Positions 18,607-26,666 of a stretch of 64,000 nucleotides of DNA are shown piece by piece (the stretch's first letter is position 1; each line of letters opens with the position of its first letter). The notes beneath the pieces are model-generated. The model was not told where the DNA came from and did not search any database. It was given only the letters and a program-made list of their open reading frames with translations. The DNA comes from JAKQDH01 sp029558835 (GTDB lineage Bacteria; Planctomycetota; Phycisphaerae; UBA1845). Made by a program: the position numbers and the translations under genes. The stretch spans positions 10,559-74,558 of the forward strand of contig DAOQSN010000028.1 in the NCBI GenBank assembly GCA_035356615.1. The letters run 5' to 3'.

Positions 18607-19383
18607 ATGGACATCGCGACCCTCATCGGCTTGATCGCGGGCGTCTCGATGATGCTCTGGGCCATTCTGTCCAGCGCCGAACTGAAGACGTTCGTGGACT
18701 TTCCGTCGGTCCTGATCGTGATCGGCGGGTCCGTGTGCGCCTCGCTCATCAGTTTCCCGTTGCGGAACCTGCTGGGCGTGGCGAAGGTCATCAAGAACTG
18801 CGTGTTTGCCCGGCCGCCGGACACGATCAAGCTCATCGCGGACATGGTGCGTTTCGCGGAAGTCGCCCGGCGGGACGGCATCTTGTCGCTGGAGAACATG
18901 ACCGCAGAAATCAAAGACCCTTTCATCGTGTCGGGCATCCAGATGGCCGTGGACGGCACCGACCCGGACCTCATCGAGACGATCATGACGACCGAGCTGG
19001 AGGCTATTGAGTCTCGCCACGGAGAGGGCAAGGCGCTGTTGGACGCTCTGGGCAAGTACGCCCCCGCGTTCGGCATGATCGGGACGCTGATCGGTCTGGT
19101 CATCATGCTCAAGAACATGGAGGACCCGGCGACGATCGGGCCCGCCATGGCGGTGGCGTTGCTGACCACGCTGTATGGTGCGTGGATCTCCAACCTCTTC
19201 GCCCTGCCGCTGTCGGACAAGCTCGCGTTGCGCAGCCGCGAGGAGTTGCTGGCGAAGATGATTGTCATCAAGGGGGTGCTGGCGATTCAGTCGGGTGACA
19301 ACCCGCGCATCGTGGAGCAGAAGCTCAAGACGTTCCTGCCGTCGCGGGAGCGCGTCAAGGTGACGGCCAAGGCGGCCGCTTAG
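18607..19383 (+). CDS. motA: Flagellar stator protein MotA
   Basis: A protein of 258 residues with four transmembrane segments: MDIATLIGLIAGVSMMLWAIL near the start, VLIVIGGSVCASLISFP, and two after the cytoplasmic loop (APAFGMIGTLIGLVIMLKN and PAMAVALLTTLYGAWISNLFALP). The loop between helices 2 and 3 carries the charged residues that contact FliG (VRFAEVARRDGILSLE). MotA5MotB2 units conduct ions and drive rotation. The ATG at 21 bases inside the open frame is chosen; a 223-bp leader holds no clear promoter to my eye. Confidence 0.95.
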   Translation: MDIATLIGLIAGVSMMLWAILSSAELKTFVDFPSVLIVIGGSVCASLISFPLRNLLGVAKVIKNCVFARPPDTIKLIADMVRFAEVARRDGILSLENMTAEIKDPFIVSGIQMAVDGTDPDLIETIMTTELEAIESRHGEGKALLDALGKYAPAFGMIGTLIGLVIMLKNMEDPATIGPAMAVALLTTLYGAWISNLFALPLSDKLALRSREELLAKMIVIKGVLAIQSGDNPRIVEQKLKTFLPSRERVKVTAKAAA

Positions 19384-19435
19384 TATACGGCGGGATCGCG
19401 GCACAGGCGTGCCGTGGTGCCCATGGACCGCAGCC

Positions 19436-20194
19436 ATGAAGAAGAAGCAGCAGCAGGAAGCCGGGGCGCCGCTGTGGGTCCTGACCTACGGGGACTGCAT
19501 GTCCCTGCTGCTGTGTTTCTTCATCGTGCTGTTCTCCATGAGCGAGATCAAACAGGAGGACAGGTTTTTCAAGGTGCTGGAGTCGCTGCGGGCGGCGTTC
19601 GGGGGCTACGAGGGGGCGGTGGGCGCGCTGCCCATCCACAACGAACCGGCCAACGCCTTGCTGCAGCGTCTGCTCGAGCTGGACCTGCCCAGGTCAACCG
19701 ACAAGCAGGGCGACACCGAGTACGAGGGCATCGAGGGCAGGAAATGGCGGGTGACCAACGTGCGCAACGGCATCCAGGTGGTCGTCGGCGGACGCATCAC
19801 CTTTGACCGCTTCAGCGCGACGCTTAAATCCGAAGCCCAGGAGCTGATCGCCGGGGCGGCCGACATCCTGCGCGGATACAACACGCGCGTGCTCATTCGC
19901 GGGCATGCCACCCGTGAGGCGCTGCCGACCGACTCCATCTACACCGATGCCACCGACCTTTCCTTCGCGCGGGCGCGGGCGGTGGCGGCCGAGTTGGTCC
20001 GACACGGCGTTCGCGAGGAGCGCCTGGTGCTCATCGCCGTAGGCGATCACGAACCGCTTGTCCGGCAGGCGTACACGGAGGAGCGCCGCGCCGAGAATCG
20101 ACGTGTCGAGATCATCGTCACGGAGGACCTGATGGAAGACTACGCAGGCAGCGGCCTGCACGAACAAACCGAGGAGTCCTCCCATGGCGGATGA
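19436..20194 (+). CDS. motB: Flagellar stator protein MotB
   Basis: A protein of 252 residues. A basic N-terminus is followed by one transmembrane helix carrying the ion-binding aspartate (TYGDCMSLLLCFFIVLFSM, Asp20), a plug region, and a C-terminal OmpA-like peptidoglycan-binding domain (VLIRGHATREALPT and LSFARARAVAAELVRHGV, then EERRAENRRVEIIV). This anchors the stator to the cell wall. The first helix has Gly-Asp-Cys in place of the common Ala-Asp-Met, which does not remove the key acid. It overlaps fliL by 11 bases. Confidence 0.94.
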   Translation: MKKKQQQEAGAPLWVLTYGDCMSLLLCFFIVLFSMSEIKQEDRFFKVLESLRAAFGGYEGAVGALPIHNEPANALLQRLLELDLPRSTDKQGDTEYEGIEGRKWRVTNVRNGIQVVVGGRITFDRFSATLKSEAQELIAGAADILRGYNTRVLIRGHATREALPTDSIYTDATDLSFARARAVAAELVRHGVREERLVLIAVGDHEPLVRQAYTEERRAENRRVEIIVTEDLMEDYAGSGLHEQTEESSHGG

Positions 20195-20723
20195 AGTAGC
20201 TCCCTCTCCGGCAGCAGGGGCCAACGCCGGTGGCAAGAAGCAGCGGATCGTCAGCGTGGTGATCGTGGCCGGTCTTATGCTCCTGGAGGGCGTCGGGGTG
20301 TACTCATTCGTGAAGTACACGGGGGCCTCGCCAGTGCCGGCCCAGGCGGCTCAGTCCACCAACCCGGACGCTGCCGGCGGCGACGTGCCGCCGGCAACCG
20401 GGGAAGCCGAAGTGACCGTGGTGGAAGCCCGTCCGACAAACCGCACCACCGGCCGGCTGATCACCTTCCAACTCCGGGTCTCCGTGCTCGTCGCCCGAGA
20501 ACACCAGGACAAGGTGAAGAAGCTGGTCGAGGAACGCAAGGACCGCCTGCTCGACCGGGTGAACGTCACCGTACGCCGGGCGGAACTCAAGCACCTGAAT
20601 GAGCCGGGGCTGGATACAATCAAGCGCCAACTCAAGTACGAGTTCGAGCAGATTCTTGGAGAGCCCGGTCTTGTCCGGGATGTATTGATTCCAGAGATAC
20701 TGCAATCCGGCCCAGGGGTTTAG
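20184..20723 (+). CDS. fliL: Flagellar basal-body-associated protein FliL
   Basis: A protein of 179 residues: a transmembrane helix near 23-43 (IVSVVIVAGLMLLEGVGVYSFV), an acidic/Ala linker, and a FliL domain (RLITFQLRVSVLVAREHQDK, then IVTRRAELKHL-like and LKYEFEQILGEPGLVRDVLI). FliL rings surround the stator and increase torque. The domain ends with the conserved region V-x-D-V-L-x-x-x-I-L-Q. Its start lies inside motB, preceded by GAGGAG, showing coupling. Confidence 0.88.
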   Translation: MADEVAPSPAAGANAGGKKQRIVSVVIVAGLMLLEGVGVYSFVKYTGASPVPAQAAQSTNPDAAGGDVPPATGEAEVTVVEARPTNRTTGRLITFQLRVSVLVAREHQDKVKKLVEERKDRLLDRVNVTVRRAELKHLNEPGLDTIKRQLKYEFEQILGEPGLVRDVLIPEILQSGPGV

Positions 20724-20841
20724 GTGTCGGTCAACCTGAGGATTCTCCGATAAAAAGGGCATTGCGGGGCCGATCGGTCGGCACGCGCGCCTGACGGGTA
20801 CGGGTTCGGCGCAGGGGGGCGCAGGGGTGCCCTGCTTGCCC

Positions 20842-20927
20842 GCGACAGCAGTCGCGGGTGCATGCCCCGGCGCCGCCCACCCCCGCCTGCGGCGGGTGAG
20901 GGCATGGCACCCACGCTGGGCAGGTAC
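20842..20927 (+). repeat. R2 palindromic repeat with adjoining hairpin
   Basis: CCCGCGACAGCAGTCGCGGG (a 7-bp stem hairpin) is followed by GCATGCCCC and then the R2 unit (CCCACCCCCGCCTGCGGCGG then GTGAGGGCATGGCACCCACG). The R2 part is the reverse complement of 13381-13420. It is the main content of the 333-bp gap before fliN. Confidence 0.7.
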
Positions 20928-21056
20928 GCTGACGGGTGCCGAGAGCGCATGATGTGTGCGCTTTGTGGGCGTGGGAGCGGCATGGGTTACCGCTTACGGC
21001 GGCGCGGCAGTGCCGGACAGCCGGCTTGAGGCGGCGGAGTCGAAGGGGCTCAAGAG

Positions 21057-21815
21057 GTGGCGCAGGGACCGCAAGACAACGCGAGCGACGCAGCGGCGTT
21101 CTCCCAGGAGGACATCGACGCTCTCCTGGGCGGGACGGCTCCGGCTGAGGGTGAAGACGCTGCGGTGGACGCAGCCCCGGTTGAGGCTGGGGGGGGAGCC
21201 CTGGAGGCTGAAGGCGCAGCGGGTGCGGTCGTCGACCAAGCTGCGATCGACGCGCTGCTGGCCGGCGGGGGAGCCGAGGACGGGGCGGCACCGGTGGTGG
21301 AGGACGTGCCGGTCGAAGCGGCCGCGGCGCCCGAGGTCCCGGCAGTTGACACGCGGGTGGATACCCTGGGGCGGCCGTTTGACGAGGCGGCAGCGGCGAT
21401 GGCGGCCGCCATCGAGGAGGAACGCCAGGCAGCAGCCAGCGCTGCCGCGCGGGCGATGCCGGCTGGGGGCGCGGCCGCGCGGGAATCGGCGGTGGCTCCA
21501 CGACCGGCAGCACTGGATCTGCCCGAACTGGGTGAAGAGCCCGCGCCGGAGCATGAGATCAGGAAGATCAGCATGCTCAACGACGTGAGCCTGCGGGTGA
21601 AGATCGAGCTCGGGCGGACGCGGATGCTGATTGAGGACGTGCTGAAGCTGGACGTGGGCAGCGTGGTCGAGTTGGACAAGCTGGCCGGCGACCCCGTGGA
21701 CGTGTACGTGAACGAGCGCCTGGTCGCGCGGGGCGAGGTTCTGGTGCTCAACGACGCGTTCTGTGTGCGGGTCAGTGACGTGCGGTCGGAGGATCCGCAT
21801 CGCGTGAGCGCGTGA
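21057..21815 (+). CDS. fliN: Flagellar motor switch protein FliN (with FliM-like N-terminal motifs)
   Basis: A protein of 252 residues, about twice the length of enteric FliN. The C-terminal SPOA domain at about 175-250 (ISMLNDVSLRVKIELGRTRM, LKLDVGSVVELDKLAGDPVD, VYVNERLVARGEV) is clearly FliN. The N-terminal 170 residues are low complexity, and contain two copies of the FliM-type short motif: SQEDIDALLGG at 16-26 and DQAAIDALLAGG at 60-71. In FliM this motif (EIDALL) binds phosphorylated CheY. FliN proteins of several phyla carry such an extension. The start is a GTG. Confidence 0.92.
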   Translation: MAQGPQDNASDAAAFSQEDIDALLGGTAPAEGEDAAVDAAPVEAGGGALEAEGAAGAVVDQAAIDALLAGGGAEDGAAPVVEDVPVEAAAAPEVPAVDTRVDTLGRPFDEAAAAMAAAIEEERQAAASAAARAMPAGGAAARESAVAPRPAALDLPELGEEPAPEHEIRKISMLNDVSLRVKIELGRTRMLIEDVLKLDVGSVVELDKLAGDPVDVYVNERLVARGEVLVLNDAFCVRVSDVRSEDPHRVSA

Positions 21816-21828
21816 TGCTCGTGTCAGG

Positions 21829-22683
21829 ATGTTTCGGAGCGATCCGGTGGAACCGCATCGCGGCGCAGGGTACAGGAGGTACGCGGGCTGGGGATGCGCG
21901 GGGCTGGCGGCCTTGGCCTTGAGTGTTCCGCTGCGCGCGGATGATCCGCCGCAGGGCAATTCGCAAGTTACTTCCAACCAATCCGTTTCCGTGGAGGAAG
22001 CGCCGGACACGGCGTCCGCGGTTGGCGGCGAGGACGCGGGATCTGCGGGTAACGCGGACGTGGCGGCGAACGCCGTTGGTGCGCCGTCGGCCGCGCCGCT
22101 CCGGTTGTCGCCGAGCGGTGTGACGATCCCGCATACCGCCAGGGATGCCGGTGAGCGCCCGGTGAGCGAGGAAGGCGAGTCGTCGGCATCGGGCCGGGTT
22201 CGACCGGGGCGGGCGGCCGCGTGGTACCAGAGTGGGCCGGTGGCCCTGGCGATCGTGCTGGGCGTGGTGGGCGGTGGCTATGTGCTGCTGCGCCGGTTCG
22301 TGCCGGGGACGCGGGCCCGCGATGGAGGAGTGATGCAGGTGGTGGCGCGGGTGACGCTGACGCCGCGACACAGCGTCGTGCTGGTGCGTTTGCCGCGCCG
22401 GCTGATGCTGGTCGGGTTGGCGCCGGACCGCGTGAACGCCTTGGCGTCGATTGAAGAGCCCGAGGAAGTGGCGGAATTGCTCAGCCGGCTGCAAGTGCCG
22501 GCGGGTCTGCGGGCGGGGCAGTTCGACGAGTTGCTGGAGGATGAGGCGGACCGGCACGCGAGGGTGCTGGGCGCGCAGGGTGTGGGCCCGCGGGAGTCCG
22601 GCGGGGCGGACGCCCTTTCGGGTCTGCTCGGGAAGTTGCACACGTTGACCAGCAGGAGTCGGGAGAGAACACGGGGACACTGA
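21829..22683 (+). CDS. fliO: Flagellar biosynthesis protein FliO
   Basis: A protein of 284 residues. A signal-like hydrophobic N-terminal stretch (GCAGLAALALSVPLRA), a low-complexity periplasmic region of about 90 residues, a transmembrane helix near 130-152 (ALAIVLGVVGGGYVLLRRFVP), then a FliO domain (MQVVARVTLTPRHSVVLVRLPRRL, VGLAPDRVNALASI). FliO is the assembly factor for FliP in the export gate. It precedes fliP directly, the normal order. The periplasmic part is unusually long compared with enteric FliO. Confidence 0.85.
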   Translation: MFRSDPVEPHRGAGYRRYAGWGCAGLAALALSVPLRADDPPQGNSQVTSNQSVSVEEAPDTASAVGGEDAGSAGNADVAANAVGAPSAAPLRLSPSGVTIPHTARDAGERPVSEEGESSASGRVRPGRAAAWYQSGPVALAIVLGVVGGGYVLLRRFVPGTRARDGGVMQVVARVTLTPRHSVVLVRLPRRLMLVGLAPDRVNALASIEEPEEVAELLSRLQVPAGLRAGQFDELLEDEADRHARVLGAQGVGPRESGGADALSGLLGKLHTLTSRSRERTRGH

Positions 22684-22699
22684 CGCAGCGGAGCTGCGC

Positions 22700-23560
22700 A
22701 TGCAGGGCAGGCAAGGAAGCTTGCAGTGGCCGCGGGCCGCGTTGCTGACGCTGGTGGCCGCGGGATGGTTGGTGCCGACGGTATCGGCGCAACCGGCGCG
22801 CGCGCCGGCACCGGGGATTCCGCCCTTGGGTGCGCCGGGGGTAGCGAGCGAGCCCTTCTACGTCCCCGACGTCAGTCGCCTGGTACCGGCGGCCGAGGAG
22901 CCGCGGGGCGTCAGCGCGTCGCTGCAGGTCCTGGTGCTGCTGACGGTGCTGACGCTGGTGCCGTCGATCCTGGTGATGATGACGGCGTTTCCGCGAGTGA
23001 TCATCGTACTGGCGTTGTTGCGGCAGGCGATGGGGGTGCCCCAGTTGCCTCCCGGGCAGGTGCTGCTGGCGCTGTCGCTTTTTCTCACCGCGATCATCAT
23101 GGCGCCGACCTGGCAGCGCATCCATGCCGACGTGGTCGGGCCCTACTTCGACAATCGGTTGAGCAACGCCGACGCCCTGGCGCTGGCAAGTCAGCACCTG
23201 CGCCTGTTCATGTACGAACAGATCGAGCGGGCGGAGAACTATGAGGATATCTTCCTGTTCCTCGAATATGCGCAGCAGCGTGAGATCCCGGCGGACGAGA
23301 CGGTCGCGCTGGACGACCTGCCGATGACGGTGATCATCCCGGCGTTCATGCTCAGTGAACTGAAGACGGCGTTCATCATGGGGTTCCGCATCTACCTGCC
23401 GTTTCTGGTCATCGACATGGTGATTGCCACGATTCTGATATCCATGGGCATGATGATGCTGCCGCCGGTGCTGGTGTCATTGCCGTTCAAGATCCTGCTC
23501 TTCGTGCTGGCGGACGGGTGGCACCTGGTGGTGGAGAGTCTGTTATACAGTTTTGTGTAA
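22700..23560 (+). CDS. fliP: Flagellar export gate protein FliP
   Basis: A protein of 286 residues with a signal peptide-like N-terminus (LTLVAAGWLVPTVSA), consistent with FliP being cleaved in many species. Transmembrane segments follow: LQVLVLLTVLTLVPSILVMM with the conserved TAFPRVIIVLALLRQAMG, and ALSLFLTAIIMAP, then VIIPAFMLSELKTAFIMGF and LVIDMVIATILISMGMMMLPP, all FliP hallmarks. It forms the export pore with FliQ and FliR. Only minor deviations from the family are seen. Confidence 0.95.
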   Translation: MQGRQGSLQWPRAALLTLVAAGWLVPTVSAQPARAPAPGIPPLGAPGVASEPFYVPDVSRLVPAAEEPRGVSASLQVLVLLTVLTLVPSILVMMTAFPRVIIVLALLRQAMGVPQLPPGQVLLALSLFLTAIIMAPTWQRIHADVVGPYFDNRLSNADALALASQHLRLFMYEQIERAENYEDIFLFLEYAQQREIPADETVALDDLPMTVIIPAFMLSELKTAFIMGFRIYLPFLVIDMVIATILISMGMMMLPPVLVSLPFKILLFVLADGWHLVVESLLYSFV

Positions 23561-23594
23561 CGAGGGAGTTCCCGCGCGGCGGAGGACGGCGGTC

Positions 23595-23855
23595 ATGGAA
23601 ATCTCGGCGGCCATGGAGCTGGGGAGGACGGCGTTCTGGATGGCGCTGTCGACTTCCGCTCCTATTCTTATCATCGGACTGGTGGTGGGGCTGGCGATCG
23701 CCGTCTTCCAGTCGGTGACGCAGTTGCAGGAACAGACGCTGTCGTTTGCCCCCAAGATCGTGGCCATGGTGGTGGCCGGGGCGATTTTCACGCCGTGGAT
23801 CGCGGAGCGGATGGTGGCATTCGCGCAGCAGATGCTCGGTTCGTTGCCGTGGTAA
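23595..23855 (+). CDS. fliQ: Flagellar export gate protein FliQ
   Basis: A protein of 86 residues with two transmembrane helices (FWMALSTSAPILIIGLVVGL with AIAVFQSVTQLQEQTLSFAP, then IVAMVVAGAIFTPWIAERMV). The Q-x-Q-x-x-x-L-x-F-x-P-K motif between them is the FliQ signature. The longer frame that begins 42 bases upstream covers sequence after the fliP stop and is not family-like; the ATG is favoured with GGAGGACGG just before it. Confidence 0.94.
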   Translation: MEISAAMELGRTAFWMALSTSAPILIIGLVVGLAIAVFQSVTQLQEQTLSFAPKIVAMVVAGAIFTPWIAERMVAFAQQMLGSLPW

Positions 23856-23927
23856 GGCGGCGGGGAGCCAGGGAGCGGGGCGCAGGGGGCAGATGGGGCG
23901 GGCGGGGGGCGGTCGTGAGGCGCGGCG

Positions 23928-24032
23928 GGGTGGCATGGCCAAGCGCAGCGCCGCCATGCCGTCCGGACGGCGTGTGGGGGCGCGTGGGCAGCATGCCGGC
24001 GTTTGCCTGCGGCAAGCTCAGACATGCCACCC
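23928..24032 (+). repeat. R1 dispersed repeat, full copy
   Basis: A 105-bp unit beginning GGGTGGCATGGCC and ending GACATGCCACCC. The left half contains AAGCGCAGCGCCGCCATGCC; the right half contains GGCAGCATGCCGGCGTTTGCC. It is the opposite orientation of the copy at 6241-6341. It fills the gap between fliQ and fliR. Confidence 0.75.
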
Positions 24033-24089
24033 GGTCGGGCGCGTTGCGTTGGCTGGGGCGCGGCGAGGGGTGGACTAAGGAGGCACGAG

Positions 24090-24872
24090 GTGCCGTGGGG
24101 CGCGTTGGAGGTGATGCAGACGCTGCCGGCGTTCGCGCTGGTGCTGGTGCGGTTGAGCGGGCTCATGCTGGTGGCGCCGGTTTTCAGCAGCCCGGTGATC
24201 CCGCTGAGGGTGCGGGCGGCGCTGACGATGGTGCTGGCGGCCATGGTGTTCCCGCTGGTGCGGGTGCAGGTGCCGGGGGAACTGTCGCTGGGCGCGGTGC
24301 TTACGGGGGCCGTGGCGGAGCTGGCCGTGGGGGCGTGCATCGGGTTGAGCATGGGGCTGCTGCTGGTGGGAGTGGAACTGGGCGGCATGCTGACGGGCAT
24401 GCAGGCCGGGCTGGGGATCGGCGAGGTCTTTGACCCGACGCTCGGGCGGGACGTAAACCTGCTCGGGCAACTGTTCAATCTGGTGCTGATGCTGCTGTTC
24501 CTGGGTCTGGGCGGGCATCGGGCATTGTTACGAGCGCTGCTGGATTCGTATAGTGCGGTGCCGTTGTTGTCGTTTACGGGCAATGAGTCGGTGGTGGTGT
24601 TGTTTACAGAGGTACTGACGGCAGCGTTCGTACTGGCGCTGCGGCTGGCGGCGCCCGCTTTGATCGCGCTGTTTCTGATGACGACGACGCTGGCGTTTCT
24701 GTCCCGGACGATGCCGCAGCTCAACATCCTGACGGTCGGTTTCACCATCAAGGGATTTGTGGCGCTGGGCGTGGCGGGGCTGACGCTGGGCGTGGCGGGC
24801 GATCTGTTGATCGGGTCGGTCTGGGAAGTACTGGATTCGGTGCGCGTGCACTTTGGGATGGCGACGGCCTGA
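24090..24872 (+). CDS. fliR: Flagellar export gate protein FliR
   Basis: A protein of 260 residues from the GTG start, which follows TAAGGAGGCACGAG. It has about six transmembrane segments, including LVLVRLSGLMLVAPVFSS with the FliR-conserved PxxFSSP region, then RAALTMVLAAMVFPLV and VGVELGGMLTGMQAGLG, and the C-terminal FLSRTMPQLNILTVGF with the P-Q-(L/M)-N motif. It completes the FliPQR gate that precedes flhB. The frame is open further upstream but only through the R1 repeat. Confidence 0.94.
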   Translation: MPWGALEVMQTLPAFALVLVRLSGLMLVAPVFSSPVIPLRVRAALTMVLAAMVFPLVRVQVPGELSLGAVLTGAVAELAVGACIGLSMGLLLVGVELGGMLTGMQAGLGIGEVFDPTLGRDVNLLGQLFNLVLMLLFLGLGGHRALLRALLDSYSAVPLLSFTGNESVVVLFTEVLTAAFVLALRLAAPALIALFLMTTTLAFLSRTMPQLNILTVGFTIKGFVALGVAGLTLGVAGDLLIGSVWEVLDSVRVHFGMATA

Positions 24873-24985
24873 CGGACCGTGCGCCGCGGTGTGGCCATCA
24901 GCGTGTCGGTGAACCGCGCGGGCCGCGGCCTGCGGCTGGATGGGGTCGGAAGCGCAGCGGGTGCTGGCGGCAGGAGTGAGCGACC

Positions 24986-26077
24986 GTGCCGGCGGATTAT
25001 GATGCCAAGACCGAACCCCCGACCCCACGACGGCGCCGCGAGGCGCGCGAAGGGGGGAACGTCGCCCGGAGCCAGGACCTGCCGGCGGCCGTCACGCTGC
25101 TGGTCGGGCTGGTCGCCCTGGACTGGTTCGGGCCGCGGCTGATGCGCACCCTGCTCGGTGCGGTGCAGACGAGCCTGGCGGCGGCCATGCCGCCGGCGCG
25201 GCACTCCCTGGTGGCGGAGACGCTCCGCCTGGGGGTCGAAGCCCTGAAGGCGGTGGCGCCGTTTCTGCTGCTGATCGTGGTGGCCGTGCTGGTCACGCAA
25301 GTGGCGCAGGTCGGCGGCGTATTCACCACCCGGCCGCTGATGCCCAACCTGGGGAAGCTCAACCCGATCAACGGGCTGAAGCGGATGTTCTCGGGGCGGA
25401 CGCTGGCGGCTGCGGTGATCAACCTCGGCAAGCTGTTTCTGGTCGGGGTGGTGGCGTATCTGACGCTGGTGGGCAGTGCGGCCGAGGTGCTGTATGCGTT
25501 CACGGTGGGCTTCCCGGAAGCGTTGGGGTTGGGGGCGGCCCTGACGTTCCGGCTGGGGATTCGGCTGGCGGCCGTGCTGCTCATCCTCGGGTTGGCGGAC
25601 TACGCGTATCAACGGTATCGCCACGAACGCGACCTGCGCATGACCAAGGAGGAGGTGAAGGACGAGTATCGCAGCATGGAGGGTGATCCGCAGATCAAGC
25701 GTCGTCGGCGCCAGTTGCAGTTTCAGCTTGCCATGCACCGCATCAAGGCGGGCGTGAAGAAGGCGGACGTGGTGGTGACGAACCCGACGGAGCTGGCCAT
25801 CGCCATCAGCTATGATCCGGACACGATGTACGCTCCGAAGGTGGTGGCCAAGGGCGCGGGCTACCTGGCCGAGCGCATCCGGCGACTGGCGGTGGACTTT
25901 GCCGTGCCGATCGTGCAGCGCCGGGCGCTGGCGCGGGCGATGTACGAGGCGGTCGAGGTGGGAGAGTACATCCCCGAACGCTTCTACCAGGCGATCGCGG
26001 AGATCCTGGCGTACGTTTACGAGCTGAGTGGGCGGGCACGCGAGTTCTCGCGGACGGCTGCGGTGGGAGCGGGATAG
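24986..26077 (+). CDS. flhB: Flagellar export switch protein FlhB, autocleavage site NPTE
   Basis: A protein of 363 residues. Four transmembrane segments lie in the first 215 residues, with the conserved YQRYRHERDLRMTKEEVKDEY hinge. The C-terminal cytoplasmic domain begins about residue 218 and holds the autocleavage loop at 266-269, which reads Asn-Pro-Thr-Glu instead of the usual Asn-Pro-Thr-His. FlhB cleaves itself between Asn and Pro to change substrate class from hook to filament; the histidine is not the nucleophile but shapes the loop. The remaining motifs (VVAKGAGYLAERIRRLA, IVQRRALARAMYEAVEVG) are intact. Start GTG after CAGGAGTGAG. Confidence 0.95.
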   Translation: MPADYDAKTEPPTPRRRREAREGGNVARSQDLPAAVTLLVGLVALDWFGPRLMRTLLGAVQTSLAAAMPPARHSLVAETLRLGVEALKAVAPFLLLIVVAVLVTQVAQVGGVFTTRPLMPNLGKLNPINGLKRMFSGRTLAAAVINLGKLFLVGVVAYLTLVGSAAEVLYAFTVGFPEALGLGAALTFRLGIRLAAVLLILGLADYAYQRYRHERDLRMTKEEVKDEYRSMEGDPQIKRRRRQLQFQLAMHRIKAGVKKADVVVTNPTELAIAISYDPDTMYAPKVVAKGAGYLAERIRRLAVDFAVPIVQRRALARAMYEAVEVGEYIPERFYQAIAEILAYVYELSGRAREFSRTAAVGAG

Positions 26078-26129
26078 AGAACGGCAATCGGAGGCCAGGG
26101 ACGGTGATGGGTGCGAAGCGGCGGGCCGG

Positions 26130-26197
26130 AAGCTGTGAGCTGTCAGCTATGAGCTGCAAGCCATAAGCTATCAGCTACAAGCTATCAGCTATGAGCT
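26130..26197 (+). repeat. AGCTAT/CAGCTA low-complexity tract
   Basis: Repeated hexa- to heptamers around AGCTATCAGCTATGAGCTG, with variants AGCTGTGAGC and AAGCCATAAGCTATC. Base use is far from that of the coding neighbours. It lies at the 5' side of a 589-bp gap before flhA and has no coding potential. Confidence 0.75.
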
Positions 26198-26373
26198 GCC
26201 GGCCGGCAACCGGGAGGCATTGACTTTCAGGTACCAGCCGTCGGTTTTCGGTCTGCACTTGCCGGTGTTCCGTTGGGAGACTGCGGACGGATGCAGGAGA
26301 GAGGGTGAGGTGTGCGGGCAAATGGGTCTGTGGGATGGCGGGATGCGAGTCGCGAAGGCGGAATGCGCGAGTC

Positions 26374-26550
26374 CAGATTTGAGATTTCTGATTTGAAATT
26401 TGAGATTTCAGGTTTGAGATTTCAGATTTGAGATTTCAAACTGGAGCTTCTGGATTTGCGAGTTGAGATTCGAGGGTTCAAATTGGAGTCTTCAGATTCG
26501 AGAGTTCAGATCGCGGGTCTGAGCTTTCAGATTTGAGATTTGAGGCTTCG
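26374..26550 (+). repeat. GATTTGAGATTTC low-complexity tract
   Basis: Degenerate repeats of about 14-15 bases built on GATTTGAGATTTCAG, mixed with TTCGAGAGTTCAGATCG forms. It is AT-rich in an otherwise GC-rich genome. Copies drift progressively, which suggests an old expansion. It lies in the gap before flhA. Confidence 0.75.
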
Positions 26551-26559
26551 CATGCAGCG

Positions 26560-26622
26560 TTTTTGCATTCTGACTTCTGCATTCCGACTTCTGCCTTCTG
26601 CGTTCTGCCTTCAGGCTGTTGG
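26560..26622 (+). repeat. TTCTGCATTCTGACTTCTGCC tract
   Basis: Short repeats of CTTCTGC and ATTCTG / ATTCCG, adjacent to the previous tract and ending about 45 bases before flhA. The reverse complement of the same words (CAGAATTCAGAATGCAGAA) appears at 29955-29992, just before flhG. Confidence 0.7.
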
Positions 26623-26666
26623 CTGCCCGCGGTGGGCGGGTGACGTTGGGTCATGGATGACCTGCA

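Noticed and set aside
23543..25738. A 731-codon open frame on the minus strand across fliQ, fliR and flhB
   Set aside because: It lies opposite well-identified export-gate genes; its translation is rich in Arg, Pro, His and Ser, as expected for antisense frames in GC-rich DNA.
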